DNA from: Enterobacter asburiae
Lineage (GTDB): Bacteria; Pseudomonadota; Gammaproteobacteria; Enterobacterales; Enterobacteriaceae
Direction: 5' to 3'
NCBI RefSeq assembly: GCF_021440515.1
Contig: NZ_JAKCMV010000049.1
Coordinates: 94,465 to 158,464, forward strand
DNA: 64,000 nt
The notes beneath the pieces were generated by a model, which was given only the letters and a program-made list of their open reading frames with translations, searched no databases and was not told the origin of the DNA. Below, piece after piece: positions 1 through 8,225 of the stretch (the stretch's first letter is position 1; every line of letters starts with the position of its first letter). The position numbers and the translations under genes were made by a program.

Positions 1-805
1 CCAGCCCTTCGATATAGCCCTTGGCGTGTTTTTTCGGGCCGTTCAGTACCATCCAGCCCTGACGGAAGCCCGCCACGCGGTAGGTTTTGGACAGGCCGTT
101 AAACGTGACGGTCAGCAGATCCGGGGCCAGAGCGGCGATGGAGTGGTGCTGCGCGGCGTCGTAGAGGATCTTGTCGTAAATCTCGTCGGCGTAGATGATC
201 AGGTTGTGCTGGCGGGCGATCTCCACGATCTCCAGCAGCAGCTCTTTCGAGTACACCGCGCCGGTCGGGTTGTTCGGGTTGATGATCACGATACCGCGCG
301 TGCGCGGGGTGATTTTAGCGCGAATATCGTCCAGATCCGGGAACCAGCCGGACGATTCATCGCACAGGTAATGTACCGCTTTGCCGCTGGACAGAGACAC
401 GGCGGCCGTCCACAGCGGGTAATCCGGTGCCGGAACCAGCATTTCGTCGCCGCTATTCAGCAGCGCCTGCATTGCCTGCACGATCAGCTCGGACACGCCG
501 TTACCGATATAAATATCTTCTACCGTAACGTCACGCATTCCACGCGCCTGGTAGTGCTGCATGATGGCTTTACGGGCTGAGTAGAGTCCTTTGGAGTCGC
601 AATAACCTTGCGCGGTTGGCAGGTTGCGGATCACATCAACCAGGATTTCATCCGGCGCTTCAAAACCAAACGGCGCGGGGTTACCAATGTTGAGTTTCAG
701 AACCTTATTGCCTTCTTCTTCAAGGCGTTTGGCCTCTTTGAGAACCGGGCCGCGGATGTCGTAACAGACGTTATCTAGTTTGCTGGATTTTTCGATAGGG
801 GACAT
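1..805 (-). CDS. alaA: Alanine aminotransferase AlaA, N-terminal 268 residues (runs off the window)
   Basis: Reading the reverse strand from ATG at 805 gives MSPIEKSSKLDNVCYDIRGP and stays open to base 1, so the C-terminal third (family length about 405) lies outside the window. The protein is a fold-type I PLP aminotransferase. NPNNPTG is at about residues 177-183, the YADEIY aspartate motif at about 205-210, and the Schiff-base lysine in GLSKTYR at K240. AlaA is the main glutamate-pyruvate transaminase for alanine synthesis in the cytoplasm. It is divergent from lrhA, as in E. coli. Identity is very likely; only the end is unseen. Confidence 0.93.
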   Translation of the reverse strand, partial: MSPIEKSSKLDNVCYDIRGPVLKEAKRLEEEGNKVLKLNIGNPAPFGFEAPDEILVDVIRNLPTAQGYCDSKGLYSARKAIMQHYQARGMRDVTVEDIYIGNGVSELIVQAMQALLNSGDEMLVPAPDYPLWTAAVSLSSGKAVHYLCDESSGWFPDLDDIRAKITPRTRGIVIINPNNPTGAVYSKELLLEIVEIARQHNLIIYADEIYDKILYDAAQHHSIAALAPDLLTVTFNGLSKTYRVAGFRQGWMVLNGPKKHAKGYIEGL

Positions 806-1742
806 GAACCTTTAACCTTTTGCTATTATTGCCACTCCCTGCCGTGGAAGTCAGCACGGAACAATGTACTCCCACCTCGCTGCGTTTTGAAGGGCGAACA
901 GAAGAAGATTTTGTGCAATACCTTAAAATCTTTGCATTCTATTTATCTACACCCCGGCGATTTACCTGCTTTAAAGTAATGCAGATAACGCGGCTTTAGG
1001 TTTATTGTGCTACGGTGTACTGGCTTTATTGAATTTTGTGCTGAACTAAATAGAATGACCTCCAGCACGAATGGATGATGAGGCAGCCGTTGCCTTTAGT
1101 GACTTTTCGAAAAATCTGAGTTCTCTGTTATACATTTGGCAAATAATTCATCCGTGATAAAAGTTGCCCATGTAAATTTAATGTTAAGTGTTATTAATGT
1201 ATACACTTAATCTAAATTAAACTTTATTTATTATTAACGACGAAATTGCAACTTTCGTTAATTTTAATAAAATGAATTTAGCTGCTTATCAACACCGCTA
1301 AATGTTTAATATTGCAATAAGACTTATAAATAAAGTGGATTTGGGTTAAGATGTTGTTCAGAAAAGCCGACCAAAGTGGTATATCTGCACCGTCTTTTCT
1401 GCATTAATTGATTGTTATTGTTAGACTTATCGCTTGCGTGAATGTGTTAGGTACATTCTGACAGGCTGGTAACGCTGCGATAAAGATGGCGGATTATTGT
1501 CATTCCTTTAATGGAATTTACATACGATCTGTTTTCATCTAAATATCCTGAACGTTTTAGAGAATAAAAATATCGTCATGAAACGTGATTTCTGACCGTA
1601 GATATTTAGCAGCACAATAACTATCTGTCAGGCAGTCTGCCGGGCCGGGATGCGAGGGAACTCCTTCAGAAGGAATTGTTTAACTGTTACACACAGCTTC
1701 AACCCGGGCAGCTCCGCACGAGCAACCTGTAAGTGAAAAGAT
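806..1742. promoter_or_regulatory. Long AT-rich divergent control region between alaA and lrhA
   Basis: These 937 bases hold no convincing gene. The part from about 1130 to 1340 is strongly AT-rich, as expected for H-NS-type silencing. An inverted repeat with 8-base arms, CAGAAAAG (1359-1366) and CTTTTCTG (1394-1401), lies about 340 bases before lrhA. In E. coli lrhA has a long regulated upstream region and LrhA acts on its own gene; that this holds here is inference. No operator could be assigned with confidence. Confidence 0.5.
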
Positions 1743-2681
1743 ATGATAAATGCAAATCGTCCGATAATGAATCTCGACCTCGATCTGCTGAGAACGTTTG
1801 TTGCGGTCGCCGATCTCAACACTTTTGCAGCAGCTGCTGCCGCAGTTTGCCGGACCCAGTCCGCCGTTAGCCAACAAATGCAACGGCTGGAGCAGCTGGT
1901 CGGTAAAGAGTTATTTGCCCGACACGGGCGCAATAAGCTATTGACGGAACACGGCATTCAGCTTTTAGGGTATGCCAGAAAAATTCTGCGCTTTAATGAT
2001 GAAGCATGTATGTCCTTAATGTTTAGCAACCTCCAGGGCGTCTTAACATTAGGGGCATCTGATGAATCCGCTGATACCATATTGCCGTTCCTTCTTAATC
2101 GAATTAGTTCGGTTTATCCGAAACTTGCGTTGGATGTGAGCGTTAAGCGTAATGCCTTTATGGTCGACATGCTGAGCGAGAATGAGGTGGATCTGGTGGT
2201 GACGACGCACCGTCCTGGGCAGTTTGACTGCCTGACGCTGCGAACGTCGCCGACGCACTGGTATTGCGCGGCAGAATACGTGCTGCAAAAAGGCGAACCG
2301 ATCCCACTGGTGCTGCTCGACGATCCCAGCCCGTTCCGCGATATGGTGATCACCGCGCTGAACGAAGCCAACATTCCGTGGCGTCTGGCTTATGTGGCCT
2401 CGACGCTGCCCGCCGTTCGTGCCGCCGTTAAGGCCGGTTTAGGGGTCACTGCCCGTCCGGTTGAGATGATGAGCCCGGATCTGCGCGTATTGGGTCATGC
2501 AGACGGTCTTCCCGCGCTGCCGGATACCGAGTACCTGCTCTGCCATAACTCAGCAAGCAATAACGAGCTGGCAAAAGTGGTGTTCGAGGCGATGGAGAAT
2601 TACCACAATCCGTGGCAGTACGAGCACGTTACTCCGGAAGGGGGGGATGACTCCCTGGTGGTTGAAGGTGATTTTGAGTGA
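1743..2681 (+). CDS. lrhA: LysR-family regulator LrhA (repressor of flagellar master genes)
   Basis: The 312-residue length equals E. coli LrhA. The N-terminal LysR winged helix-turn-helix covers about residues 10-70 ([22 protein letters not shown], then [13 protein letters not shown]), followed by a periplasmic-binding-like effector domain. LrhA represses flhDC, and thereby motility and chemotaxis, and affects type 1 fimbriae and RpoS in E. coli. The start at 1743 gives MINANRP, matching the family N-terminus. The Shine-Dalgarno is weak (GTGAAAAG). A strong terminator follows. cheV further along the window lies downstream of the flagellar cascade that LrhA represses. Confidence 0.95.
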   Translation: MINANRPIMNLDLDLLRTFVAVADLNTFAAAAAAVCRTQSAVSQQMQRLEQLVGKELFARHGRNKLLTEHGIQLLGYARKILRFNDEACMSLMFSNLQGVLTLGASDESADTILPFLLNRISSVYPKLALDVSVKRNAFMVDMLSENEVDLVVTTHRPGQFDCLTLRTSPTHWYCAAEYVLQKGEPIPLVLLDDPSPFRDMVITALNEANIPWRLAYVASTLPAVRAAVKAGLGVTARPVEMMSPDLRVLGHADGLPALPDTEYLLCHNSASNNELAKVVFEAMENYHNPWQYEHVTPEGGDDSLVVEGDFE

Positions 2682-2727
2682 TCAAACGCTCAAAAAACTG
2701 GTAACAATTTGTAAGTGTAAAAAGAGG

Positions 2728-2764
2728 CCACTCGCGCGAATTTTTCGCGGAGTGGTTTTTTTTT
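2728..2764 (+). terminator. Rho-independent terminator of lrhA
   Basis: Arms CCACTC(G)CGCGAA (2728-2740) and TTCGCGGAGTGG (2744-2755) pair with one bulged G and a 3-base loop, followed by nine T (2756-2764). It lies 46 bases after the lrhA stop and separates lrhA from the nuo control region. Confidence 0.9.
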
Positions 2765-2848
2765 GCCACTCATAACCATCATGGATACAGGGATACCAGA
2801 AATACCCTATATTTATCATCGAAGTAGATAGTTTGGTATAAAAATTGA

Positions 2849-2919
2849 ACGATCCCACTTCTCAACCGCCACGCGTGCCGCTCATGTTAATAAAACGGCA
2901 AATATGTTGCCGTTTTTTT
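2849..2919 (+). ncRNA. Possible small RNA of about 70 nt between lrhA and nuoA
   Basis: A promoter-like pair TTATCA (2813-2818), 18 bases, TATAAA (2837-2842) would start a transcript near 2849. It would end at a strong intrinsic terminator: AAAACGGCAA (2892-2901), loop ATATG, TTGCCGTTTT (2907-2916), T-run to 2919. No open frame with a ribosome site lies between. The first 40 bases are C-rich and weakly structured, as in Hfq-binding RNAs that pair with GA-rich ribosome sites. lrhA already has its own terminator upstream, so this second one needs a different transcript. I do not recognise it as a named RNA. It could instead be an attenuator for an early nuo transcript. Confidence 0.35.
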
Positions 2920-3311
2920 GATTGAATTAACAAAAGCGTGTCTCAGATCAAGAAAATACTCCTATTTGGGGGGAGGAATCGTTGGCGAATCCTGTCAAAA
3001 TAGGAGGGTTATTTTTTTTACTTCCAAAACGGACACGATTCAACAACATGCATTTGACGTAAAGTCAGACACCCGCCAGGGTTAAAGGGCATGAATTGTT
3101 AATGAGAATCGCTCGATGTAATTTAATGTGAAGAAACCTTTGTTAAAGTTGACAAAAGGTTATAGAAAGGAGTAAAAAACCACATCATTTTGCTGTCTAT
3201 GTCCCATTTCCGACAGTTAGTGTAAGGTTATTTGTTCCTCCCCATGAATCGATGTGATGTCCATCTGCCAGCAAGAGCAGTGTCGTAGATATCACTTTTG
3301 ATGAGTAAGCA
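2920..3311 (+). promoter_or_regulatory. nuo operon control region
   Basis: There is no gene in these 392 bases. A 9-base inverted repeat, CTCCTATTT (2959-2967) and AAATAGGAG (2998-3006), flanks a G-run. Promoter-like elements include TTGACA at 3149-3154 and TTATAG at 3160-3165, which lie too close together to be one promoter. In E. coli the nuo promoter lies well upstream of nuoA and responds to ArcA, NarL, FNR and Fis. I could not assign those sites here. Confidence 0.45.
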
Positions 3312-3752
3312 ATGAGTATGTCAACATCCACAGAAGTCATCGCTCATCACTGGGCATTCGCAATCTTTCTTATTGTAGCCATTGGCCTGTGCTGCCTGAT
3401 GTTAATCGGCGGCTGGTTCCTGGGCGGTCGCGCCCGCGCAAGGCACAAAAACACACCTTTCGAATCAGGTATTGATTCAGTAGGTACCGCTCGCTTACGC
3501 CTGTCTGCCAAGTTCTATCTGGTAGCCATGTTCTTCGTCATCTTCGACGTGGAAGCGCTTTACCTCTTCGCATGGTCAACGTCCATTCGCGAAAGTGGTT
3601 GGGTGGGCTTTGTCGAGGCCGCAATTTTCATTTTAGTGTTACTGGCCGGTCTGGTTTATCTGGTGCGTATTGGCGCGCTGGACTGGACACCTGTGCGTTC
3701 ACGCCGTGAACACATCAACCCGGAAAACAGTATCTCTAATCGTCAGCAGTAA
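3312..3752 (+). CDS. nuoA: NADH-quinone oxidoreductase subunit A
   Basis: This 146-residue protein has three membrane helices (about 14-36, 67-87 and 97-117). It is the first gene of the complex I operon. NuoA forms part of the junction between the peripheral arm and the membrane arm near the quinone site. The cytoplasmic loop carries [10 protein letters not shown], the conserved NuoA/ND3 loop, and [11 protein letters not shown] lies in helix 2. E. coli NuoA is 147 residues and nearly identical. The next gene nuoB starts 15 bases after its stop. Confidence 0.97.
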   Translation: MSMSTSTEVIAHHWAFAIFLIVAIGLCCLMLIGGWFLGGRARARHKNTPFESGIDSVGTARLRLSAKFYLVAMFFVIFDVEALYLFAWSTSIRESGWVGFVEAAIFILVLLAGLVYLVRIGALDWTPVRSRREHINPENSISNRQQ

Positions 3753-3767
3753 CAGCGAGGCAATAAG

Positions 3768-4442
3768 ATGGATTATACGCTCACCCGCATAGATCCTAAC
3801 GGTGAGAATGACCGTTACCCCCTGCAAAAACAGGAGATCGTAACCGACCCCCTGGAGCAAGAAGTCAACAAAAGCGTGTACATGGGCAAGCTCGAACATG
3901 CCATGCACGATATGGTCAACTGGGGTCGTAAGAACTCCATCTGGCCTTACAACTTTGGCCTTTCTTGCTGCTACGTTGAAATGGTGACGTCATTCACTGC
4001 GGTGCATGACGTTGCGCGTTTTGGGGCAGAGGTACTGCGTGCTTCCCCGCGTCAGGCTGACCTGATGGTGGTGGCCGGAACCTGCTTCACCAAAATGGCG
4101 CCGGTTATCCAGCGTCTGTATGACCAGATGCTTGAGCCAAAATGGGTGATTTCCATGGGCGCTTGTGCAAACTCCGGCGGGATGTACGACATTTATTCCG
4201 TTGTGCAGGGCGTTGATAAGTTCATTCCGGTGGATGTTTACATCCCGGGCTGCCCACCGCGTCCAGAAGCCTACATGCAGGCGCTGATGCTGCTGCAAGA
4301 GTCTATCGGCAAAGAGCGCCGTCCGCTCTCATGGGTGGTGGGCGATCAGGGCGTTTATCGCGCGAACATGCAGTCAGAACGCGAGCGTAAACGCGGTGAA
4401 CGTATTGCAGTAACCAATCTGCGTACCCCTGACGAAATTTAA
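3768..4442 (+). CDS. nuoB: NADH-quinone oxidoreductase subunit B, cluster N2 carrier
   Basis: NuoB carries the terminal [4Fe-4S] cluster N2, which reduces quinone. The expected ligands are C67 and C68 (GLSCCYVEM), C133 (MGACANSGG) and C162 ([10 protein letters not shown]). Length is 224 against 220 in E. coli. The difference is a four-residue insertion near residues 43-46, within [13 protein letters not shown], ahead of the ligand cysteines. It lies in the peripheral arm next to NuoCD. An 89-base gap separates it from nuoC. Confidence 0.97.
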   Translation: MDYTLTRIDPNGENDRYPLQKQEIVTDPLEQEVNKSVYMGKLEHAMHDMVNWGRKNSIWPYNFGLSCCYVEMVTSFTAVHDVARFGAEVLRASPRQADLMVVAGTCFTKMAPVIQRLYDQMLEPKWVISMGACANSGGMYDIYSVVQGVDKFIPVDVYIPGCPPRPEAYMQALMLLQESIGKERRPLSWVVGDQGVYRANMQSERERKRGERIAVTNLRTPDEI

Positions 4443-4531
4443 TTTGCGCCTGTGGGCATGGAGTAAACCTTCGCATATCACTATTCAAATAGCGCGAAGC
4501 CACGCCCGACAGTCACCACGGACCATTTGCA

Positions 4532-6334
4532 ATGGTGAACAATATGACCGACTTAACCGCGCAAGAAGCCGCCTGGCAGACACGGGATCATCTTGATGAC
4601 CCCGTCATTGGCGAACTGCGCAACCGTTTTGGGCCGGATGCCTTTACCGTTCAGGCTACCCGCACCGGGGTACCCGTTGTTTGGGTGAAGCGTGAGCAAC
4701 TACTGGAAGTGGTTGATTTCTTAAAGAAATTGCCTAAACCTTACGTCATGCTGTTTGACTTACACGGCATGGACGAACGTCTGCGTACCCACCGCCAGGG
4801 TCTCCCTGCTGCGGATTTTTCCGTTTTCTACCACCTGATCTCAATAGACCGCAACACGGATATCATGCTCAAGGTGGCCTTGTCTGAAAACGACATGCAC
4901 CTGCCGACGATCACGAAACTTTTCCCGAACGCGAACTGGTACGAGCGCGAAACCTGGGAAATGTTCGGCATGACCTTCGACGGCCACCCGCACCTGACGC
5001 GCATCATGATGCCGCAGACCTGGACCGGCCACCCGCTGCGTAAAGACTACCCGGCACGCGCCACCGAATTCGATCCGTTTGAGCTGACCAAAGCCAAGCA
5101 GGATCTGGAGATGGAAGCGCTGACCTTCAAGCCGGAAGACTGGGGCATGAAGCGCAGCACCGAAAACGAGGACTTCATGTTCCTCAACCTCGGCCCGAAC
5201 CACCCGTCTGCGCACGGTGCCTTCCGTATTATTCTTCAGCTTGATGGCGAAGAGATTGTCGACTGCGTTCCGGATATCGGCTACCACCACCGTGGTGCTG
5301 AGAAGATGGGCGAGCGTCAGTCCTGGCACAGCTACATTCCGTATACCGACCGTATCGAGTACCTCGGCGGCTGCGTGAACGAAATGCCTTACGTGCTGGC
5401 CGTTGAGAAGCTGGCGGGTATCGTTACCCCGGATCGCGTTAACGTGATCCGCGTGATGCTGTCAGAACTGTTCCGTATTAACAGCCACCTGCTGTACATC
5501 TCCACGTTTATTCAGGACGTCGGCGCGATGACTCCGGTCTTCTTCGCCTTTACCGATCGTCAGAAAATATACGATCTGGTGGAAGCGATTACCGGTTTCC
5601 GTATGCACCCGGCCTGGTTCCGTATCGGCGGTGTGGCACACGATCTGCCGCGCGGCTGGGACCGTCTGCTGCGCGAGTTCCTCGACTGGATGCCAAAACG
5701 TCTGGCCTCTTACGAGAAAGCCGCGCTGCGCAACACCATCCTGAAAGGCCGTTCCCAGGGCGTTGCTGCCTATGGCGCGAAAGAGGCGCTGGAGTGGGGG
5801 ACAACGGGTGCTGGCCTGCGTGCAACCGGTATTGATTTCGACGTGCGTAAAGCCCGTCCTTACTCTGGCTACGAGAACTTCGACTTTGAAGTCCCGGTTG
5901 GCGGCGGCGTTTCCGACTGCTACACCCGCGTGATGCTGAAAGTGGAAGAGCTGCGCCAGAGTCTGCGCATCCTTGAGCAGTGCCTCAACAACATGCCGGA
6001 AGGCCCGTTCAAAGCGGATCACCCGCTGACCACGCCGCCACCGAAAGAGCGCACGCTGCAACATATCGAAACCCTGATCACCCACTTCTTGCAGGTTTCC
6101 TGGGGCCCGGTCATGCCGGCGCAAGAATCCTTCCAGATGATTGAAGCGACCAAGGGTATCAACAGTTACTACCTGACCAGCGACGGCAGCACCATGAGCT
6201 ACCGTACCCGCGTGCGTACGCCAAGCTTCGCGCACCTGCAACAGATCCCGGCCGCCATTCGCGGCAGTCTGGTCTCTGACCTGATTGTGTATCTGGGTAG
6301 TATCGATTTTGTTATGTCAGACGTGGACCGCTAA
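4532..6334 (+). CDS. nuoC: NADH-quinone oxidoreductase fused subunit C/D
   Basis: This 600-residue fusion of the 30-kDa (NuoC, about residues 30-190) and 49-kDa (NuoD, about 210-600) subunits is the normal form in enterobacteria. NuoD forms the quinone-binding pocket with NuoB. Landmarks are the NuoC signature [10 protein letters not shown], then [10 protein letters not shown] and [11 protein letters not shown] in NuoD. ATG at 4532 ([11 protein letters not shown]) is used in E. coli annotation; an in-frame ATG at 4544 is an alternative. The Shine-Dalgarno is weak. nuoE follows after two bases. Confidence 0.96.
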   Translation: MVNNMTDLTAQEAAWQTRDHLDDPVIGELRNRFGPDAFTVQATRTGVPVVWVKREQLLEVVDFLKKLPKPYVMLFDLHGMDERLRTHRQGLPAADFSVFYHLISIDRNTDIMLKVALSENDMHLPTITKLFPNANWYERETWEMFGMTFDGHPHLTRIMMPQTWTGHPLRKDYPARATEFDPFELTKAKQDLEMEALTFKPEDWGMKRSTENEDFMFLNLGPNHPSAHGAFRIILQLDGEEIVDCVPDIGYHHRGAEKMGERQSWHSYIPYTDRIEYLGGCVNEMPYVLAVEKLAGIVTPDRVNVIRVMLSELFRINSHLLYISTFIQDVGAMTPVFFAFTDRQKIYDLVEAITGFRMHPAWFRIGGVAHDLPRGWDRLLREFLDWMPKRLASYEKAALRNTILKGRSQGVAAYGAKEALEWGTTGAGLRATGIDFDVRKARPYSGYENFDFEVPVGGGVSDCYTRVMLKVEELRQSLRILEQCLNNMPEGPFKADHPLTTPPPKERTLQHIETLITHFLQVSWGPVMPAQESFQMIEATKGINSYYLTSDGSTMSYRTRVRTPSFAHLQQIPAAIRGSLVSDLIVYLGSIDFVMSDVDR

Positions 6335-6336
6335 TT

Positions 6337-6837
6337 ATGCACGAGAATCAACAACCACAAACCGAGGCTTTTGAGCTGAGTGAAGCAGAGCGTGCCGCCA
6401 TTGAGCACGAGATGCACCACTACGAAGACCCGCGTGCGGCGTCCATTGAAGCGCTGAAAATCGTTCAGAAACAGCGTGGTTGGGTGCCGGATGGGGCGAT
6501 CTATGAGATCGCAAAAGTGCTGGGTATTCCGGCAAGTGACGTTGAAGGGGTGGCGACATTCTACAGCCAGATCTTCCGTCAGCCGGTGGGCCGCCATGTG
6601 ATCCGCTACTGTGACAGCGTTGTCTGCCACATCACCGGGTATCAGGGCATTCAGGCTGCGATTGAGCAGAAGCTCAACATCAAGCCGGGCCAGACCACTT
6701 TTGATGGTCGCTTTACTCTGCTGCCAACCTGCTGCCTGGGTAACTGCGACAAGGGGCCGACCATGATGATTGATGAGGACACTCACAGCCATCTGACGCC
6801 GGAAGCGATTCCTGACCTGCTGGAGCAGTACAAATGA
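6337..6837 (+). CDS. nuoE: NADH-quinone oxidoreductase subunit E, [2Fe-2S] N1a
   Basis: This 166-residue thioredoxin-fold ferredoxin belongs to the NADH dehydrogenase module. The [2Fe-2S] ligands are visible in the C-terminal half: YCDSVVCH supplies the first pair and [12 protein letters not shown] the second. It pairs with NuoF at the tip of the peripheral arm. Its stop overlaps the nuoF start by four bases (ATGA at 6834-6837), which suggests translational coupling and equal synthesis. Confidence 0.97.
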   Translation: MHENQQPQTEAFELSEAERAAIEHEMHHYEDPRAASIEALKIVQKQRGWVPDGAIYEIAKVLGIPASDVEGVATFYSQIFRQPVGRHVIRYCDSVVCHITGYQGIQAAIEQKLNIKPGQTTFDGRFTLLPTCCLGNCDKGPTMMIDEDTHSHLTPEAIPDLLEQYK

Positions 6838-8171
6838 AAACGGTAATTCGTACTGCTGAGACGCATCCGCTGACCTGGCGTCTGCGCGATGACAAACAGC
6901 CGGTATGGCTTGAAGAATACGAAAGCAAAAACGGCTACGCCGGGGCGCGTAAAGCGCTCAGCGGCATGGCGCCGGACGAGATCGTCAACGCGGTAAAAGA
7001 CGCTGGCCTGAAAGGGCGCGGCGGCGCGGGCTTTTCCACCGGTCTTAAGTGGAGCCTGATGCCAAAAGACGAATCCATGAACATCCGTTACCTGCTGTGT
7101 AACGCCGATGAGATGGAGCCGGGCACCTATAAAGACCGCCTGCTGATGGAGCAGCTGCCGCACCTGCTGGTGGAAGGCATGCTGATCTCCGCGTTTGCGC
7201 TGAAAGCCTACCGTGGCTACATCTTCCTGCGCGGTGAGTACATCGAAGCGGCAGAAAACCTGCGTCGCGCGATTGCGGAAGCCACCGAAGCGGGCCTGCT
7301 CGGTAAAAACATTCTGGGCACCGGCTTTGACTTCGAGCTGTTCGTCCACACCGGGGCAGGGCGTTATATCTGCGGCGAAGAGACCGCGCTGATTAACTCC
7401 CTCGAAGGCCGCCGTGCGAACCCGCGTTCCAAGCCACCGTTCCCGGCAAGCTCCGGCGTGTGGGGTAAACCGACCTGCGTAAACAACGTCGAAACCCTGT
7501 GTAACGTCCCGGCTATTCTTGCCAACGGGGTGGAGTGGTATCAGGGTATCTCTGCAAGCAAAGATGCCGGTACCAAACTGATGGGCTTCTCCGGTCGCGT
7601 TAAAAATCCTGGCGTCTGGGAACTGCCGTTTGGCACCACCGCGCGTGAAATTCTTGAAGACTACGCGGGCGGTATGCGCGACGGTCTGAAATTCAAAGCC
7701 TGGCAGCCGGGCGGGGCAGGGACAGACTTCCTGACTGAAGCTCACCTCGATCTGCCAATGGAATTCGAAAGCATTGGTAAAGCAGGCAGCCGTCTGGGTA
7801 CGGCGCTGGCGATGGCCGTCGACCACGAGATCGGCATGGTATCGCTGGTGCGTAACCTGGAAGAGTTCTTTGCCCGCGAGTCATGCGGCTGGTGTACGCC
7901 ATGCCGTGACGGTCTGCCGTGGAGCGTGAAGATCCTGCGCGCCATCGAACGTGGCGAAGGCCAGCCTGGCGATATCGAGACACTTGAGCAACTGTGTCGA
8001 TTCCTGGGCCCGGGTAAAACCTTCTGTGCCCACGCACCGGGCGCCGTCGAGCCACTGCAAAGCGCGATTAAATATTTCCGCGACGAATTCGAAGCAGGCA
8101 TCAAGCAGCCGTTCAGCAATACCCATTCCATCAATGGTATTCAGCCGAACCTGCTGAAAGCACGCTGGTAA
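6834..8171 (+). CDS. nuoF: NADH-quinone oxidoreductase subunit F, NADH and FMN site
   Basis: NuoF binds NADH and FMN and carries [4Fe-4S] cluster N3, so it is the electron entry point of complex I. Visible motifs are the glycine-rich [13 protein letters not shown] loop (about residue 60), the flavin/NADH region [13 protein letters not shown], and the cluster motif [12 protein letters not shown], with the fourth ligand cysteine in [10 protein letters not shown]. Length is 445, as in E. coli. nuoG follows after a 54-base gap that contains a hairpin. Confidence 0.97.
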   Translation: MKTVIRTAETHPLTWRLRDDKQPVWLEEYESKNGYAGARKALSGMAPDEIVNAVKDAGLKGRGGAGFSTGLKWSLMPKDESMNIRYLLCNADEMEPGTYKDRLLMEQLPHLLVEGMLISAFALKAYRGYIFLRGEYIEAAENLRRAIAEATEAGLLGKNILGTGFDFELFVHTGAGRYICGEETALINSLEGRRANPRSKPPFPASSGVWGKPTCVNNVETLCNVPAILANGVEWYQGISASKDAGTKLMGFSGRVKNPGVWELPFGTTAREILEDYAGGMRDGLKFKAWQPGGAGTDFLTEAHLDLPMEFESIGKAGSRLGTALAMAVDHEIGMVSLVRNLEEFFARESCGWCTPCRDGLPWSVKILRAIERGEGQPGDIETLEQLCRFLGPGKTFCAHAPGAVEPLQSAIKYFRDEFEAGIKQPFSNTHSINGIQPNLLKARW

Positions 8172-8190
8172 AAACAGAATTTTGATTAAC

Positions 8191-8208
8191 GCTCGAAGCA
8201 ATTCGAGC
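8191..8208 (+). other. GCAA-capped hairpin between nuoF and nuoG
   Basis: GCTCGAA (8191-8197) and TTCGAGC (8202-8208) form a perfect 7-bp stem closed by GCAA, a GNRA-type tetraloop. It ends five bases before the nuoG Shine-Dalgarno GGAAG (8214-8218). No T-run follows, so it is not a terminator. A role in mRNA stability or nuoG translation is inference. Confidence 0.6.
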
Positions 8209-8225
8209 CAACTGGAAGCATGCTA

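Noticed and set aside
26..580. Forward open frame at the left edge
   Set aside because: Antisense to alaA, whose reverse-strand reading gives a clear aminotransferase.
1539..1552. CTAAATATCCTGAA as an RcsAB box for lrhA
   Set aside because: Only one half matches the consensus; too weak to report as a site.
4532..6334. Fused nuoC-nuoD as a possible frameshift or rearrangement
   Set aside because: The NuoCD fusion is the normal enterobacterial form and the frame is continuous.
6783..7826. 347-codon reverse-strand open frame opposite nuoF
   Set aside because: Shadow frame; no start signal or domain.
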